Shown: positions 33,550 to 42,450 of the stretch, one piece after another
Layout: every line of letters begins with the position of its first letter
Numbering within the stretch: the stretch's first letter is position 1
Source: Streptomyces cinnamoneus
Lineage (GTDB): Bacteria > Actinomycetota > Actinomycetes > Streptomycetales > Streptomycetaceae
Length of the DNA: 64,000 nt
Assembly: GCF_002939475.1 (NCBI RefSeq)
Contig: NZ_PKFQ01000001.1
Coordinates: forward strand, 5,205,001 to 5,269,000
Direction: 5' to 3'
Translations under genes and position numbers: made by a program
Notes under the pieces: generated by a model
Seen by the model: only the letters and a program-made list of their open reading frames with translations
Databases searched by the model: none
What the model was told of the DNA's origin: nothing

Positions 33550-35529
33550 ATGACTGCCACCTCCTCGCCCTCCCTCACCGACCTGCTGCACGCGGCGGTC
33601 ACCGCCGTCGGCGGCACCGAGCGCCCCGGCCAGGTCGCCATGGCCGAAGCCGTCGCCGCGGCCATCGACGACGGCTCCCACCTGCTCGTGCAGGCGGGCA
33701 CCGGCACCGGCAAGTCGCTCGGTTACCTCGTGCCCGCGCTCGCGCACGGCGAGCGGGTGGTCGTCGCGACCGCGACGCTCGCGCTCCAGCGCCAGCTCGT
33801 CGAGCGCGACCTGCCCCGGACGGTCGACGCACTGCACCCGCAGCTGCGCCGCCGCCCGGAGTTCGCCATGCTCAAGGGCCGTTCCAATTACCTGTGCCTG
33901 CACCGGCTGCACGAGGGAGTGCCGCAGGAAGAGGAGGAGGGGCTCTTCGACCCCTTCGAGGCGGCGGCGCCGAGCAGCAAGCTCGGCAAGGACCTGCTGC
34001 GTCTGCGCGACTGGTCGGACGAGACCGAGACCGGTGACCGCGACGACCTGACCCCGGGTGTCTCCGACCGTGCCTGGGCCCAGGTCTCGGTCACGTCGCG
34101 CGAGTGCCTGGGTGCCTCCAAATGTGCCTACGGCGCCGAGTGCTTCGCCGAGGCCGCCCGGGAGCGGGCCAAGCTCGCCGACGTCGTCGTCACCAACCAC
34201 GCGCTGCTGGCCATCGACGCCATCGAGGGCGCGCCGGTGCTGCCCGGCCATGAGGTCCTGATCGTCGACGAGGCCCACGAGCTGGTCTCCCGCGTGACCG
34301 GCGTCGCCACGGGCGAGCTCACGCCCGGCCAGGTCAACCGTGCCGTGCGGCGGGCCGCGAAGCTCGTCGACGAGAAGGCGGCGGACGCCCTCCAGACCGC
34401 CGCCGAGAGCTTCGAGCGGCTGATGGAGCTGGCCCTGCCCGGCCGGCTGGAGAAGATTCCCGAGGACCTGGGCTACTGCCTGATGACCCTCCGCGACGCC
34501 GCGCGCACGGTCATCAGCGCCCTCGGCAACACCCGCGACAAGTCGGTCCAGGACGAGGACGCCGTCCGCAAGCAGGCTCTGGCGTCCGTGGAGAACATCC
34601 ACGCGGTTGCCGAGCGCATCGTGGAGGGCTCCGAATACGACGTGGTCTGGTACGAGCGCCACGACCGCTTCGGCGCCTCGCTGCGGGTCGCGCCCCTGTC
34701 GGTCTCCGGGCTGCTCAGGGAGAAGCTCTTCAACGAGCGTTCGGTGGTCCTCACCTCGGCCACGCTCAAGCTCGGCGGTGACTTCAACGGCGTCGGCGCT
34801 TCGCTGGGCCTGGCACCTGAGGGCGTCGCGGGGGACGACGTCCCCCAGTGGAAGGGTGTCGACGTCGGCTCGCCGTTCGACTATCCCAAACAGGGCATCC
34901 TCTACGTGGCCCAGCACCTCGCCCAGCCGGGCCGTGAGGGCACCCGGTCCGACATGCTGGCCGAGCTGGCCGAGCTGGTGGAGGCCGCCGGCGGTCGTAC
35001 GCTCGGGCTGTTCTCCTCGATGCGGGCGGCGCAGGCGGCGGCCGAGGAACTGCGGGAGCGGCTGGACGTGCCGATCCTGCTCCAGGGCGAGGAGACGCTG
35101 GGAGAGCTGATCCGGACCTTCGCCGCCGACGCCCGTACGTGTCTCTTCGGCACGCTGTCGCTGTGGCAGGGCGTGGACGTTCCGGGGCCCAGTTGCCAGT
35201 TGGTGGTGATGGACCGGGTGCCCTTCCCCCGCCCGGACGATCCGCTGATGAGCGCCCGGCAGCGGGCCGTGGAGGAGGGCGGCGGCAACGGCTTCATGGC
35301 CGTCGCCGCGACGCATGCCGCCCTGCTGATGGCCCAGGGCGCGGGCCGGCTGGTCCGCGCGTCGGGGGACCGGGGCGTGGTCGCCGTGCTGGACCCGCGG
35401 CTGGCGAAGGCGCGCTACGGCTCGTTCCTGCGGGCCTCGATGCCCGACTTCTGGTACACCACGGACCGTAACCAGGTGCGGCGCTCCCTGGCCGCCATCG
35501 ACGGCGCGGCGAAGGCGGACGGCCGCTAG
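33550..35529 (+). CDS. DinG/XPD-family ATP-dependent DNA helicase
   Basis: A 659-residue iron-sulfur superfamily 2 helicase. Walker A GTGTGKS at residues 50-56; four cysteines for a 4Fe-4S cluster in YLCLHRLH and RECLGASKCAYGAECF; DEAH in IVDEAHELVSRV; C-terminal motifs LTSATLKLGGDF, GTLSLWQGVDVPG and QGAGRLVRASGDRGVV. It unwinds 5'-3' and clears R-loops or G-quadruplex DNA by family knowledge. Its damage-type promoter and location opposite lexA support a repair role. Both the gene and lexA end at a shared terminator. Confidence 0.92.
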   Translation: MTATSSPSLTDLLHAAVTAVGGTERPGQVAMAEAVAAAIDDGSHLLVQAGTGTGKSLGYLVPALAHGERVVVATATLALQRQLVERDLPRTVDALHPQLRRRPEFAMLKGRSNYLCLHRLHEGVPQEEEEGLFDPFEAAAPSSKLGKDLLRLRDWSDETETGDRDDLTPGVSDRAWAQVSVTSRECLGASKCAYGAECFAEAARERAKLADVVVTNHALLAIDAIEGAPVLPGHEVLIVDEAHELVSRVTGVATGELTPGQVNRAVRRAAKLVDEKAADALQTAAESFERLMELALPGRLEKIPEDLGYCLMTLRDAARTVISALGNTRDKSVQDEDAVRKQALASVENIHAVAERIVEGSEYDVVWYERHDRFGASLRVAPLSVSGLLREKLFNERSVVLTSATLKLGGDFNGVGASLGLAPEGVAGDDVPQWKGVDVGSPFDYPKQGILYVAQHLAQPGREGTRSDMLAELAELVEAAGGRTLGLFSSMRAAQAAAEELRERLDVPILLQGEETLGELIRTFAADARTCLFGTLSLWQGVDVPGPSCQLVVMDRVPFPRPDDPLMSARQRAVEEGGGNGFMAVAATHAALLMAQGAGRLVRASGDRGVVAVLDPRLAKARYGSFLRASMPDFWYTTDRNQVRRSLAAIDGAAKADGR

Positions 35530-35623
35530 CGGGCTCCGAACCACCACCGCCTCCCGACCGCCGCGAGCGGCCTGTGAGCGGTGTGCGAGCGGTCGGGGCG
35601 AGCAGGCCCATGGGTCTTGCTCG

Positions 35624-35660
35624 CCTCAGCGGCAGAAGACTCGTCTCAGCGACAGAAGAC
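35624..35660. repeat. Tandem direct repeat between dinG and lexA
   Basis: CTCAGCGGCAGAAGAC and CTCAGCGACAGAAGAC begin 20 bp apart, differing in one base. They directly precede the shared terminator hairpin. No other copy was noticed in the window. Confidence 0.6.
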
Positions 35661-35695
35661 GGGCCCCGGAACCGGCGCAGTGGTTCCGGGGCCCG
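35660..35695. terminator. Hairpin between convergent dinG and lexA genes
   Basis: A 14-bp stem, CGGGCCCCGGAACC (35660-35673) with its complement at 35682-35695, closes an 8-nt loop. GCCTTT follows on the plus strand. Confidence 0.8.
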
Positions 35696-35713
35696 GCCTT
35701 TCGGCGCGTTCTG

Positions 35714-36499
35714 TCATACGCGCCGGAGCACCGCGACGACCTTGCCGAGGATGGTCGCCTCGTCGCCGGGAATCGGCTGGTAGGCGGCGTTGTGCGGGAG
35801 CAGCCAGACGTGGCCGTCCTCGCGCTTGAAGCGCTTGACCGTGGCCTCGCCGTCCAGCATGGCGGCCACGATGTCGCCGTTCTCGGCGACGGGCTGGCGG
35901 CGGACCGTGACCCAGTCACCGTCGCAGATCGCGGCCTCGATCATGGAATCGCCGACGACCTTCAGGACGAAGAGCTCGCCGTCGCCCACCAGTTGGCGGG
36001 GGAGGGGGAAGACGTCCTCGACGGACTCCTCGGCCAGGATCGGGCCACCGGCGGCGATCCGGCCGACCAGGGGCACGTACGAGGCGGCGGGCTTGCCGGT
36101 GGTGTCGGTCGGCTGGGTGCTCGGCTGGTCGGAGCCGCGCACCTCATAGGCGCGCGGACGGTGCGGGTCCCGGCGCAGGAAGCCCTTGCGCTCCAGGGCC
36201 ATGAGCTGGTGGGCGACGGAGGACGTGCTGGACAGGCCCACCGCCTGGCCGATCTCGCGCATGGATGGTGGGTAGCCGCGGCGCTGGACGGAGTCCCGGA
36301 TGACCTCGATCACTCGGCGCTGCCGGTCCGTGAGACCGGAGCTGTCGGCCCGGATCCCCGGCGGGCGTCCCGGGAGCGAGCGGGCCGGCTTCTGCCCCTC
36401 GGCGTTCATGGCTGCGTCGTTCATCGGGTGTGCTTGGTCGAGTCGGTTCTGGGAGCGGTCCTGGGCGGTGATGGTGGCGCTGTCTGCGGTGGTGGTCAC
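35714..36499 (-). CDS. lexA: LexA repressor
   Basis: SOS repressor, 261 residues, self-cleaving when bound by RecA filaments. The N-terminal 40 residues are a Streptomyces-type extension. The winged helix spans about 50-115 (LTDRQRRVIEVIRDSVQRR, GYPPSMREIGQAVGLSS). The cleavage site is Ala-Gly in GRIAAGG and the catalytic pair is Ser185 in VGDSM and Lys222 in TVKRFK. GTG at 36499 with AGAGGGG upstream. A LexA box 63 nt before the start indicates autorepression. Divergent from nrdR-nrdJ, convergent with dinG. Confidence 0.95.
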   Translation of the reverse strand: MTTTADSATITAQDRSQNRLDQAHPMNDAAMNAEGQKPARSLPGRPPGIRADSSGLTDRQRRVIEVIRDSVQRRGYPPSMREIGQAVGLSSTSSVAHQLMALERKGFLRRDPHRPRAYEVRGSDQPSTQPTDTTGKPAASYVPLVGRIAAGGPILAEESVEDVFPLPRQLVGDGELFVLKVVGDSMIEAAICDGDWVTVRRQPVAENGDIVAAMLDGEATVKRFKREDGHVWLLPHNAAYQPIPGDEATILGKVVAVLRRV

Positions 36500-36561
36500 G
36501 TCGGCCCCTCTCGAAATGTTCTCCCTAGCTGGACAACGGTAGTTGCTTTCGAAAGGTTGCG

Positions 36562-36577
36562 CCAAACACACGTTCGA
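36562..36577 (-). promoter_or_regulatory. LexA box upstream of lexA
   Basis: Read on the minus strand, TCGAAC-GTGT-GTTTGG matches the TCGAAC-N4-GTTCGA consensus in the full left half and GTT of the right. It fits autoregulation. Confidence 0.8.
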
Positions 36578-36933
36578 GTGAAATATCGGGGATCGGCTGA
36601 CTTGATCAGATCGAAGGGTGTACGGGCGAAGATCAATTCGCCCCATTACGGTACTCTTCGGTGCGAAGTCGCCCCGAAGTCGTCTCACTGTCGGTAGCGC
36701 GCACCGCGAGCTTCGCGGCCCTCCGCGCCCCGGTGGTCCGGCGGTCCGCCGACGGACCGCGCGAGCCTGCCGGAGGTGGTCGGAACGAATGGTTCCGGCC
36801 GTCGTGCGGCGGTGCGGCGCTCTGCCGTCCAGTGTGACACCCGAGGCGGGCGAGCCCGCCCCAGGGGCGGCCTCCAAGGGGTCGTGTCCTGCTTCCGCGG
36901 TGCGACACGCGACACGGACGGTTCGCCATCCGG

Positions 36934-36980
36934 CACCAGATCTAGTGGTTTGATGGCGGGAGCTACCCACAAGTTGTGGT
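36934..36980 (+). promoter_or_regulatory. Tandem NrdR boxes of the nrdRJ promoter
   Basis: Two palindromic 16-mers lie at 36934-36949 (CACCAGATCTAGTGGT) and 36965-36980 (ACCCACAAGTTGTGGT). Their centres are 31 bp apart, about three helical turns, the spacing known for NrdR operators (consensus ACACWATATATWGTGT). The first box is the better match. Confidence 0.8.
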
Positions 36981-37112
36981 CGAAGGTCCCTCCCGGTCAT
37001 TCGTGGTCGCGACCATCGCCTATGCTGGGGGCTGCTCGGCGAGGCTCCTTCCCAGGGGCCCCCGATGCCGGAGATCGTGCACAGTTTTCGAGGGTGAGGA
37101 GGGTGGAGAGCC

Positions 37113-37649
37113 ATGCACTGCCCCTTCTGCAGGCACCCCGACAGCCGGGTCGTCGACAGCCGGACCACCGACGACGGCTGCTCGATCCGCAGACGCCGCC
37201 AGTGCCCCGACTGCTCCCGCCGGTTCACCACCGTGGAGACGGCGTCACTGATGGTGATCAAGCGGAGCGGGGTCACCGAGCCGTTCAGCCGGAACAAGGT
37301 CATCTCTGGCGTGCGCAAGGCGTGCCAGGGGCGCCCGGTCACGGAGGACGCCCTGGCCCTGCTCGGTCAGCGGGTCGAGGAGGCGGTGCGCGCCACGGGC
37401 AGCGCGGAGCTCTCCACCCACGACGTCGGGCTCGCCATACTCGGGCCGCTCAAGGACCTCGACCTCGTCGCCTATCTCCGGTTCGCGTCCGTGTACCAGG
37501 CGTTCGACTCGCTTGAGGACTTCGAGGCCGCTGTCGCCGAGCTGCGCGCAGGACTGCGCCGGGCGGAGCGCGAGGCCGCGCCCACGACCGACGCCGACGG
37601 GTCCGACGAGGACTCCCAAGTCCCCGCGCCCGCCGTCGCCGCCGACTGA
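37113..37649 (+). CDS. nrdR: Transcriptional repressor NrdR
   Basis: ATP/dATP-sensing repressor of ribonucleotide reductase genes. 178 residues: N-terminal zinc ribbon with CPFC (residues 3-6) and CPDCSRRF near residue 31, a basic RRRR patch, then an ATP-cone domain (VIKRSGVTEPFSRNKVISGVRKAC to YLRFASVYQAF). The C-terminal 35 residues are an acidic tail. ATG at 37113 after GGAGGGTGGAGAGCC. nrdJ follows 113 nt later and both should come from the NrdR-controlled promoter. Confidence 0.96.
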   Translation: MHCPFCRHPDSRVVDSRTTDDGCSIRRRRQCPDCSRRFTTVETASLMVIKRSGVTEPFSRNKVISGVRKACQGRPVTEDALALLGQRVEEAVRATGSAELSTHDVGLAILGPLKDLDLVAYLRFASVYQAFDSLEDFEAAVAELRAGLRRAEREAAPTTDADGSDEDSQVPAPAVAAD

Positions 37650-37762
37650 GCGGCGACCACCAGACCTACCCGGCGCGCTGAGCGCAGCCGGGTGACAGAA
37701 CACATCGCGCCCCGGAAGAAAATAGGCGCATTAGGGCGTTTTGCCCGTATGAGGGAGGCGGC

Positions 37763-40633
37763 ATGACCGAGACGACGAGCGGCTCTGCACGAGGTTCCCG
37801 CTCCAAGGGAAACAAGAGCGGCAAGGGTCTGCGCATCGAACGCATCCACACGACCCCGGGCGTGCACCCGTACGACGAGGTCGTCTGGGAGCGTCGTGAC
37901 GTCGTCATGACCAACTGGCGCGACGGCTCGATCAACTTCGAGCAGCGCGGCGTGGAGTTCCCCGACTTCTGGTCGGTGAACGCGGTCAACATCGTCACGA
38001 GCAAGTACTTCCGTGGCGCCACCGGCTCCCCCGAGCGCGAGTCCAGCCTCCGCCAGCTGATCGACCGCGTCGTGCTGACCTACCGCAAGGCGGGCGAGGA
38101 GCACGGTTACTTCGCCTCCCCGGCCGACGCGGAGATCTTCGAGCACGAGCTGACCTACGCCCTGCTGCACCAGGTCTTCAGCTTCAACTCCCCGGTCTGG
38201 TTCAACGTCGGCACGAAGCAGCCCCAGCAGGTCTCTGCCTGCTTCATCCTCTCCGTCGACGACTCCATGGAGTCGATCCTCGACTGGTACAAGGAAGAGG
38301 GGATGATCTTCAAGGGCGGTTCCGGCGCCGGTCTCAACCTCTCCCGCATCCGCTCCTCCAAGGAGCTGCTCTCCTCGGGCGGCAACGCCTCCGGTCCGGT
38401 CTCGTTCATGCGCGGCGCCGACGCCTCCGCCGGAACGATCAAGTCGGGCGGTGCCACCCGCCGCGCCGCCAAGATGGTCGTCCTCGACGTCGACCACCCC
38501 GACGTCGAGGCCTTCATCGAGACCAAGGTGAAGGAAGAGGAGAAGGTCCGCGCCCTGCGCGACGCCGGCTTCGACATGGACCTGGGCGGCGAGGACATCA
38601 CCTCCGTCCAGTACCAGAACGCCAACAACTCCGTCCGCGTCAACGACGAGTTCATGAAGGCCGTCGAGACCGGCTCGAAGTTCGGGCTGCGCGCCCGGAT
38701 GACCGGCGAGGTCATCGAGGAGATCGACGCCAAGGGCCTCTTCCGCAAGATGGCCGAGGCCGCTTGGGCCTGCGCCGACCCCGGCATCCAGTACGACGAC
38801 ACGATCAACCACTGGCACACCTCGCCGGAGTCGGGCCGGATCACCGCGTCCAACCCGTGCAGCGAGTACATGCACCTGGACAACTCCTCGTGCAACCTCG
38901 CCTCCCTCAACCTCATGAAGTTCCTCCGCGACGACGACAAGGGCAACCAGTCGTTCGACGCCGAGCGTTTCGCGAAGGTCGTCGAGCTGGTCATCACGGC
39001 GATGGACATCTCCATCTGCTTCGCCGACTTCCCGACCGAGAAGATCGGTGAGACCACCCGCGCCTTCCGCCAGCTGGGCATCGGCTACGCCAACCTCGGC
39101 GCCCTGCTGATGGCCACCGGTCACGCCTACGACAGCGACGGCGGCCGCGCGCTCGCCGGTGCCATCACCTCGCTGATGACCGGTACCTCCTACAAGCGCT
39201 CCGCCGAGCTGGCCGCGGTCGTCGGCCCGTACGACGGCTACGCCCGCAACGCCGACGCCCACAAGCGCGTCATGAAGCAGCACTCCGACGCCAACACCGC
39301 CGCCAAGCGCATGGACGACCTGGACACCCCGGTCTGGGCCGCGGCGACGGAGGCGTGGCAGGACGTCCTCCGCCTCGGCGAGAAGGACGGTTTCCGCAAC
39401 GCCCAGGCGTCGGTGCTGGCCCCCACCGGCACCATCGGCCTGATGATGGACTGCGACACCACGGGCGTCGAGCCGGACCTGGCCCTGGTCAAGTTCAAGA
39501 AGCTCGTCGGCGGCGGCTCCATGCAGATCGTGAACAACACGGTCCCCAAGGCGCTCAAGCGCCTCGGTTACCAGCCGGAGCAGGTCGAGGCGGTCGTCGC
39601 CCACATCGCCGAGCACGGCAACGTGATCGACGCCCCGGGCCTGAAGGCCGAGCACTACGAGGTCTTCGACTGCGCCATGGGTGAGCGCGCGATCTCCGCC
39701 ATGGGCCACGTGCGCATGATGGCCGCCGCTCAGCCCTTCCTGTCCGGCGCGATCTCCAAGACGGTGAACCTGCCCGAGTCGGCCACCGTCGAGGAGGTCG
39801 AGGAGGTCTACTTCGAGGGCTGGAAGCTGGGCCTGAAGGCGCTCGCGATCTACCGCGACAACTGCAAGGTCGGCCAGCCGCTCTCCGCCAAGAAGAAGGA
39901 GGAGACCAAGGCCGTCGCCGAGGCCCCCGCCGCGGCGGAGAAGGTCGTCGAGTACCGCCCCGTCCGCAAGCGCCTGCCCAAGGGCCGCCCGGGTATCACC
40001 ACCTCCTTCACCGTCGGTGGCGCCGAGGGCTACATGACGGCCAACTCCTACCCGGACGACGGCCTGGGTGAGGTCTTCCTCAAGATGTCCAAGCAGGGGT
40101 CGACCCTCGCGGGCATGATGGACGCCTTCTCGATCGCCGTGTCGGTGGGTCTGCAGTACGGCGTGCCGCTGGAGACCTACGTCTCGAAGTTCACCAACAT
40201 GCGCTTCGAGCCGGCCGGCATGACGGACGACCCGGACGTGCGGATGGCGCAGTCGATCGTCGACTACATCTTCCGCCGTCTGGCGCTGGACTTCCTGCCC
40301 TTCGAGACGCGTTCGGCGCTCGGCATCCACTCCGCGGAGGAGCGCCAGCGTCACCTGGACACCGGCTCCTACGAGGCGGCCGACGACGAGATGGACGTCG
40401 AGGGTCTGGCCCAGTCCGCCCCGCGTCACGTCGAGCCCGCCAAGCCCGAGGTCCCGGCCCAGCCGGCGGCGGCTCCGGCCCCCAAGCAGGTGCACAACTC
40501 CACCGAGCTGGTCGAGATGCAGTTGGGCCTGAACGCCGACGCCCCTCTGTGCTTCTCCTGCGGCACGAAGATGCGCCGCGCGGGCAGCTGCTACCTCTGC
40601 GAGGGCTGCGGCTCGACGAGCGGGTGCAGCTGA
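37763..40633 (+). CDS. nrdJ: Class II (coenzyme B12-dependent) ribonucleotide reductase NrdJ
   Basis: Reduces ribonucleotides with adenosylcobalamin, independent of oxygen. 956 residues. Active-site region SACFILSVDDSMESI, loop GGSGAGLNLSRIRSS, the NPCSEYMHLDNSSCNLASLNL motif with paired catalytic residues, and PTGTIGLMMDCDTTG. The C-terminus CFSCGTKMRRAGSCYLCEGCG has the redox/zinc cysteines. ATG at 37763 after GAGGGAGGC. It is a dedicated partner of NrdR in Streptomyces, where class I genes elsewhere carry the B12 riboswitch. Confidence 0.97.
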   Translation: MTETTSGSARGSRSKGNKSGKGLRIERIHTTPGVHPYDEVVWERRDVVMTNWRDGSINFEQRGVEFPDFWSVNAVNIVTSKYFRGATGSPERESSLRQLIDRVVLTYRKAGEEHGYFASPADAEIFEHELTYALLHQVFSFNSPVWFNVGTKQPQQVSACFILSVDDSMESILDWYKEEGMIFKGGSGAGLNLSRIRSSKELLSSGGNASGPVSFMRGADASAGTIKSGGATRRAAKMVVLDVDHPDVEAFIETKVKEEEKVRALRDAGFDMDLGGEDITSVQYQNANNSVRVNDEFMKAVETGSKFGLRARMTGEVIEEIDAKGLFRKMAEAAWACADPGIQYDDTINHWHTSPESGRITASNPCSEYMHLDNSSCNLASLNLMKFLRDDDKGNQSFDAERFAKVVELVITAMDISICFADFPTEKIGETTRAFRQLGIGYANLGALLMATGHAYDSDGGRALAGAITSLMTGTSYKRSAELAAVVGPYDGYARNADAHKRVMKQHSDANTAAKRMDDLDTPVWAAATEAWQDVLRLGEKDGFRNAQASVLAPTGTIGLMMDCDTTGVEPDLALVKFKKLVGGGSMQIVNNTVPKALKRLGYQPEQVEAVVAHIAEHGNVIDAPGLKAEHYEVFDCAMGERAISAMGHVRMMAAAQPFLSGAISKTVNLPESATVEEVEEVYFEGWKLGLKALAIYRDNCKVGQPLSAKKKEETKAVAEAPAAAEKVVEYRPVRKRLPKGRPGITTSFTVGGAEGYMTANSYPDDGLGEVFLKMSKQGSTLAGMMDAFSIAVSVGLQYGVPLETYVSKFTNMRFEPAGMTDDPDVRMAQSIVDYIFRRLALDFLPFETRSALGIHSAEERQRHLDTGSYEAADDEMDVEGLAQSAPRHVEPAKPEVPAQPAAAPAPKQVHNSTELVEMQLGLNADAPLCFSCGTKMRRAGSCYLCEGCGSTSGCS

Positions 40634-40997
40634 CGCCCCGGGTGACGTGCCGGTGAGTGCTCCTTCCTGAGAGCGCCGTGACCGGGAAGAGGGTGCCGAC
40701 CTGTGGTCGGCACCCTCTTCGTCGTTCTGTATGCGCACCCGCGCTCACCGTTCGTCTCCCGGGCGGTGGTCCAGCGGGCGGAGCCGGGCCTACGGCGGAC
40801 GCTGGTGGGACCGGAGCTGTCAGCGGTGCGTCCGCGGCGGTTCGGCCGAGTGTCGTGAGGTTCCGGCGGAGGAGTTGACGCAGGTGCTCTCCCGGGACTT
40901 CGCCGTCGAGTCGAACGACGAGGAGAGGGCGGCTCCCGCCCGGGTGTACTCCACGGGTACGTGATGCGCGCCACTCCGGGAGCCGTACGATGGCCCG
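40634..40997. other. Intergenic region after nrdJ (364 bp)
   Basis: After the terminator at 40686-40720 there is no gene I can support. A short frame ending in TGA at 40964 has local GC3 bias (EELTQVLSRDFAVESNDEER) without a start or ribosome binding site, and may be a decayed remnant. TACGAT at 40985-40990 is the likely -10 of the next gene. Confidence 0.5.
40686..40720 (+). terminator. Rho-independent terminator of nrdRJ
   Basis: A perfect 15-bp stem (40686-40700 with 40706-40720) and the loop CTGTG are followed by GTCGTTCTGT. Confidence 0.9.
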
Positions 40998-41603
40998 GTG
41001 CTGGTCAAGTGGATTCGCTGCACCGTGGTGGACCGCCGGGGGTTCGAGCGGGGGCAGCGGAAGTGGGCGGGGTTGCTCGGGGAGCCGGGCTTCCGGGGGC
41101 AGGGCGGCGGCTGGAGCCGGGCACGCCCTGACGTGGTGCACCTCTTCGGCTTCTGGGAGAGCCGGGCCTTCTACGACTCCTTCATGGCGCGTTCCCACGA
41201 CCGGCTTGCCGCCGCGCAGTCCGGCACGTACAAGGACATCCAGGTCCGGCTCTTCGAGCACCGCTTCGACGTGAAGGTCGGATTCCAGCCACAGTTCACC
41301 GACGCCGACGTCGTGCGTTTCGCGCACTGTCGGGTCCGGGAGGACAGGGTGGAGCACTTCGTGCTCATGCAGGAGAAGGTGTGGAACCCCGCGATGGCCG
41401 GCTCTCCCGGCATGCTGCGCGGTGTCTTCGGGGAGGCTCCCGGCCAGGAGTTCCTGGTGCTGTCGATGTGGAACTCCGTGGCCGAGCACGGCAAGTACCG
41501 CACGGACCGGGTGGAGCGTCTGGGCCTGCGCGCGCAGACCGAGGCCGATGTGGCGGCCATCGGGGGAGACGTCATCGCGATAGAGCCGTCCTGGACGGTG
41601 TGA
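40998..41603 (+). CDS. DUF4937/YdbC-like protein
   Basis: A 201-residue soluble protein that fits the YdbC/DUF4937 family: an antibiotic-monooxygenase-like fold repeated twice (MLVKWIRCTVVDRRGFERGQRKW at the start, DADVVRFAHCRVREDRVEHFVLMQEKVW near residue 100). Trp/Phe-rich segments such as HLFGFWESRAFYDSFMARSHD recur in both halves. Function unknown. GTG at 40998; TACGAT ends seven bases before, which suggests a leaderless mRNA. Confidence 0.8.
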   Translation: MLVKWIRCTVVDRRGFERGQRKWAGLLGEPGFRGQGGGWSRARPDVVHLFGFWESRAFYDSFMARSHDRLAAAQSGTYKDIQVRLFEHRFDVKVGFQPQFTDADVVRFAHCRVREDRVEHFVLMQEKVWNPAMAGSPGMLRGVFGEAPGQEFLVLSMWNSVAEHGKYRTDRVERLGLRAQTEADVAAIGGDVIAIEPSWTV

Positions 41604-41697
41604 GACCCGGGGCCTGGCACGTCGTCGCGGGCGCGGCCCGGAGCCCTGGACGTGTCCGCCTCCTAGGTGGTCCTGGCCTGGACGCTCGCCCGGTTGC

Positions 41698-42363
41698 CTA
41701 GGCCGGCGGCGCGTAGACGCCCGCGCGGACAGCGGCGAGCACGGCGTCGGCGGCCTGGTCGGCGATGTCCGCGTCGATGGGCTCGCGCGTGATGAACAGC
41801 CGGAGGAACAGCGGCGCGGAGACGGCGCGGGCCACGGCGCCGCTGTCGGTGCCGGCGGGGGCCTCGCCGCGCTCCACCGCCCTGGCGGCGAGCGGCGCGC
41901 AGCGCGCGAAGCGCTCGGAGTAGAAGCGGTGCAGGGCGTCGGCGGCCCGGGGTGACTGGAACGCGGCCGCGATGAAGGCGGTGGGAGCGGCGGCGTTCGC
42001 GGGGTCGCCGAAGGCATCCACCACTTCCCGGGCGAGGGCCCGCAGATCCCCCTGGAGGCTGCCCGTGTCGGGCGGTGTCCAGCTGTCCTCCCCGGCGAAG
42101 TCCAAGGCGTCCGTCACCAGTCCTTCGACGCCTCCCCAGCGCCGGTAGAGCGTGGTCTTGTGCACGCCCGAGTGCTCTGCGACGTACTCGACGGTCAGGC
42201 CGGGGTAGCCGTGTTCGACCAGGCCGGCGAGGACGGCGTCGCGCACGGCGGCGCGGGTGCGGGCGGTCCGGCCGCCGGGGCGGACCGTGCCCGGGCTGCC
42301 GGTGGAGGGGGCTTCCGAAGACAACTGCAACTCCAGTTGCATTAGCTGGGTGGGTCGTGTCAT
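41698..42363 (-). CDS. TetR-family transcriptional regulator
   Basis: A 221-residue repressor. The helix-turn-helix spans about 45-85 (RAAVRDAVLAGLVEHGYPGLTV, YVAEHSGVHKTTLYRRW) with a C-terminal ligand domain from about residue 95. ATG at 42363 is the first start; ATG at 42342 (MQLELQLSS) is an alternative and would place a perfect palindrome at its very beginning. Divergent from an ABC-F gene, so it probably represses both. Effector unknown. Confidence 0.88.
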   Translation of the reverse strand: MTRPTQLMQLELQLSSEAPSTGSPGTVRPGGRTARTRAAVRDAVLAGLVEHGYPGLTVEYVAEHSGVHKTTLYRRWGGVEGLVTDALDFAGEDSWTPPDTGSLQGDLRALAREVVDAFGDPANAAAPTAFIAAAFQSPRAADALHRFYSERFARCAPLAARAVERGEAPAGTDSGAVARAVSAPLFLRLFITREPIDADIADQAADAVLAAVRAGVYAPPA

Positions 42364-42392
42364 GCTGAGCGTAATGCAACTTCGATCGCATT
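42326..42392. promoter_or_regulatory. Two palindromic TetR operators between the tetR and ABC-F genes
   Basis: TGCAACTCCAGTTGCA (42326-42341) is a near-perfect 16-bp palindrome. TGCAACTTCGATCGCA (42375-42390) shares 12 of 16 positions. They are 49 bp apart and flank the predicted divergent promoters. The first overlaps the tetR start region. Confidence 0.65.
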
Positions 42393-42450
42393 TGGCGCTT
42401 CGCCGCCTCGGCTCGCCTGTTCGCCCGCGTGTCCATGGAGGTCGCCCCGC

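Larger units (their letters stand above)
36500..37112. other. 613-bp divergent control region between lexA and nrdR
   Basis: No convincing coding frame was seen. From left to right it holds the lexA SOS box (36562-36577), a GGGCGAA/TTCGCCC hairpin (36624-36643), a GCGGTCCG/CGGACCGC hairpin with loop CCGA (36741-36760), and two NrdR boxes (36934-36949 and 36965-36980) before a TATGCT -10 candidate at 37021-37026. The middle 250 bp is GC-rich and otherwise featureless. Confidence 0.7.

Noticed and set aside
36690..36715. CTGTCGGTAG as a fifth PafBC-type promoter toward nrdR
   Set aside because: The GTG of the block and the -10 hexamer are missing.
36500..37112. Cobalamin riboswitch ahead of nrdR-nrdJ
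   Set aside because: No B12-box-like sequence (GCCACTG near the 3' end) or the expected fold could be seen. In Streptomyces the B12 riboswitch regulates the class I genes.
37472..40738. A 1088-codon minus-strand frame opposite nrdJ
   Set aside because: It is complementary to nrdJ, a gene with all catalytic motifs; it is a shadow of GC bias.
40731..40964. Short open frame between nrdJ and the DUF4937 gene as a real gene
   Set aside because: No start with a ribosome binding site; only the last part has coding-like bias. Listed as possible remnant only.
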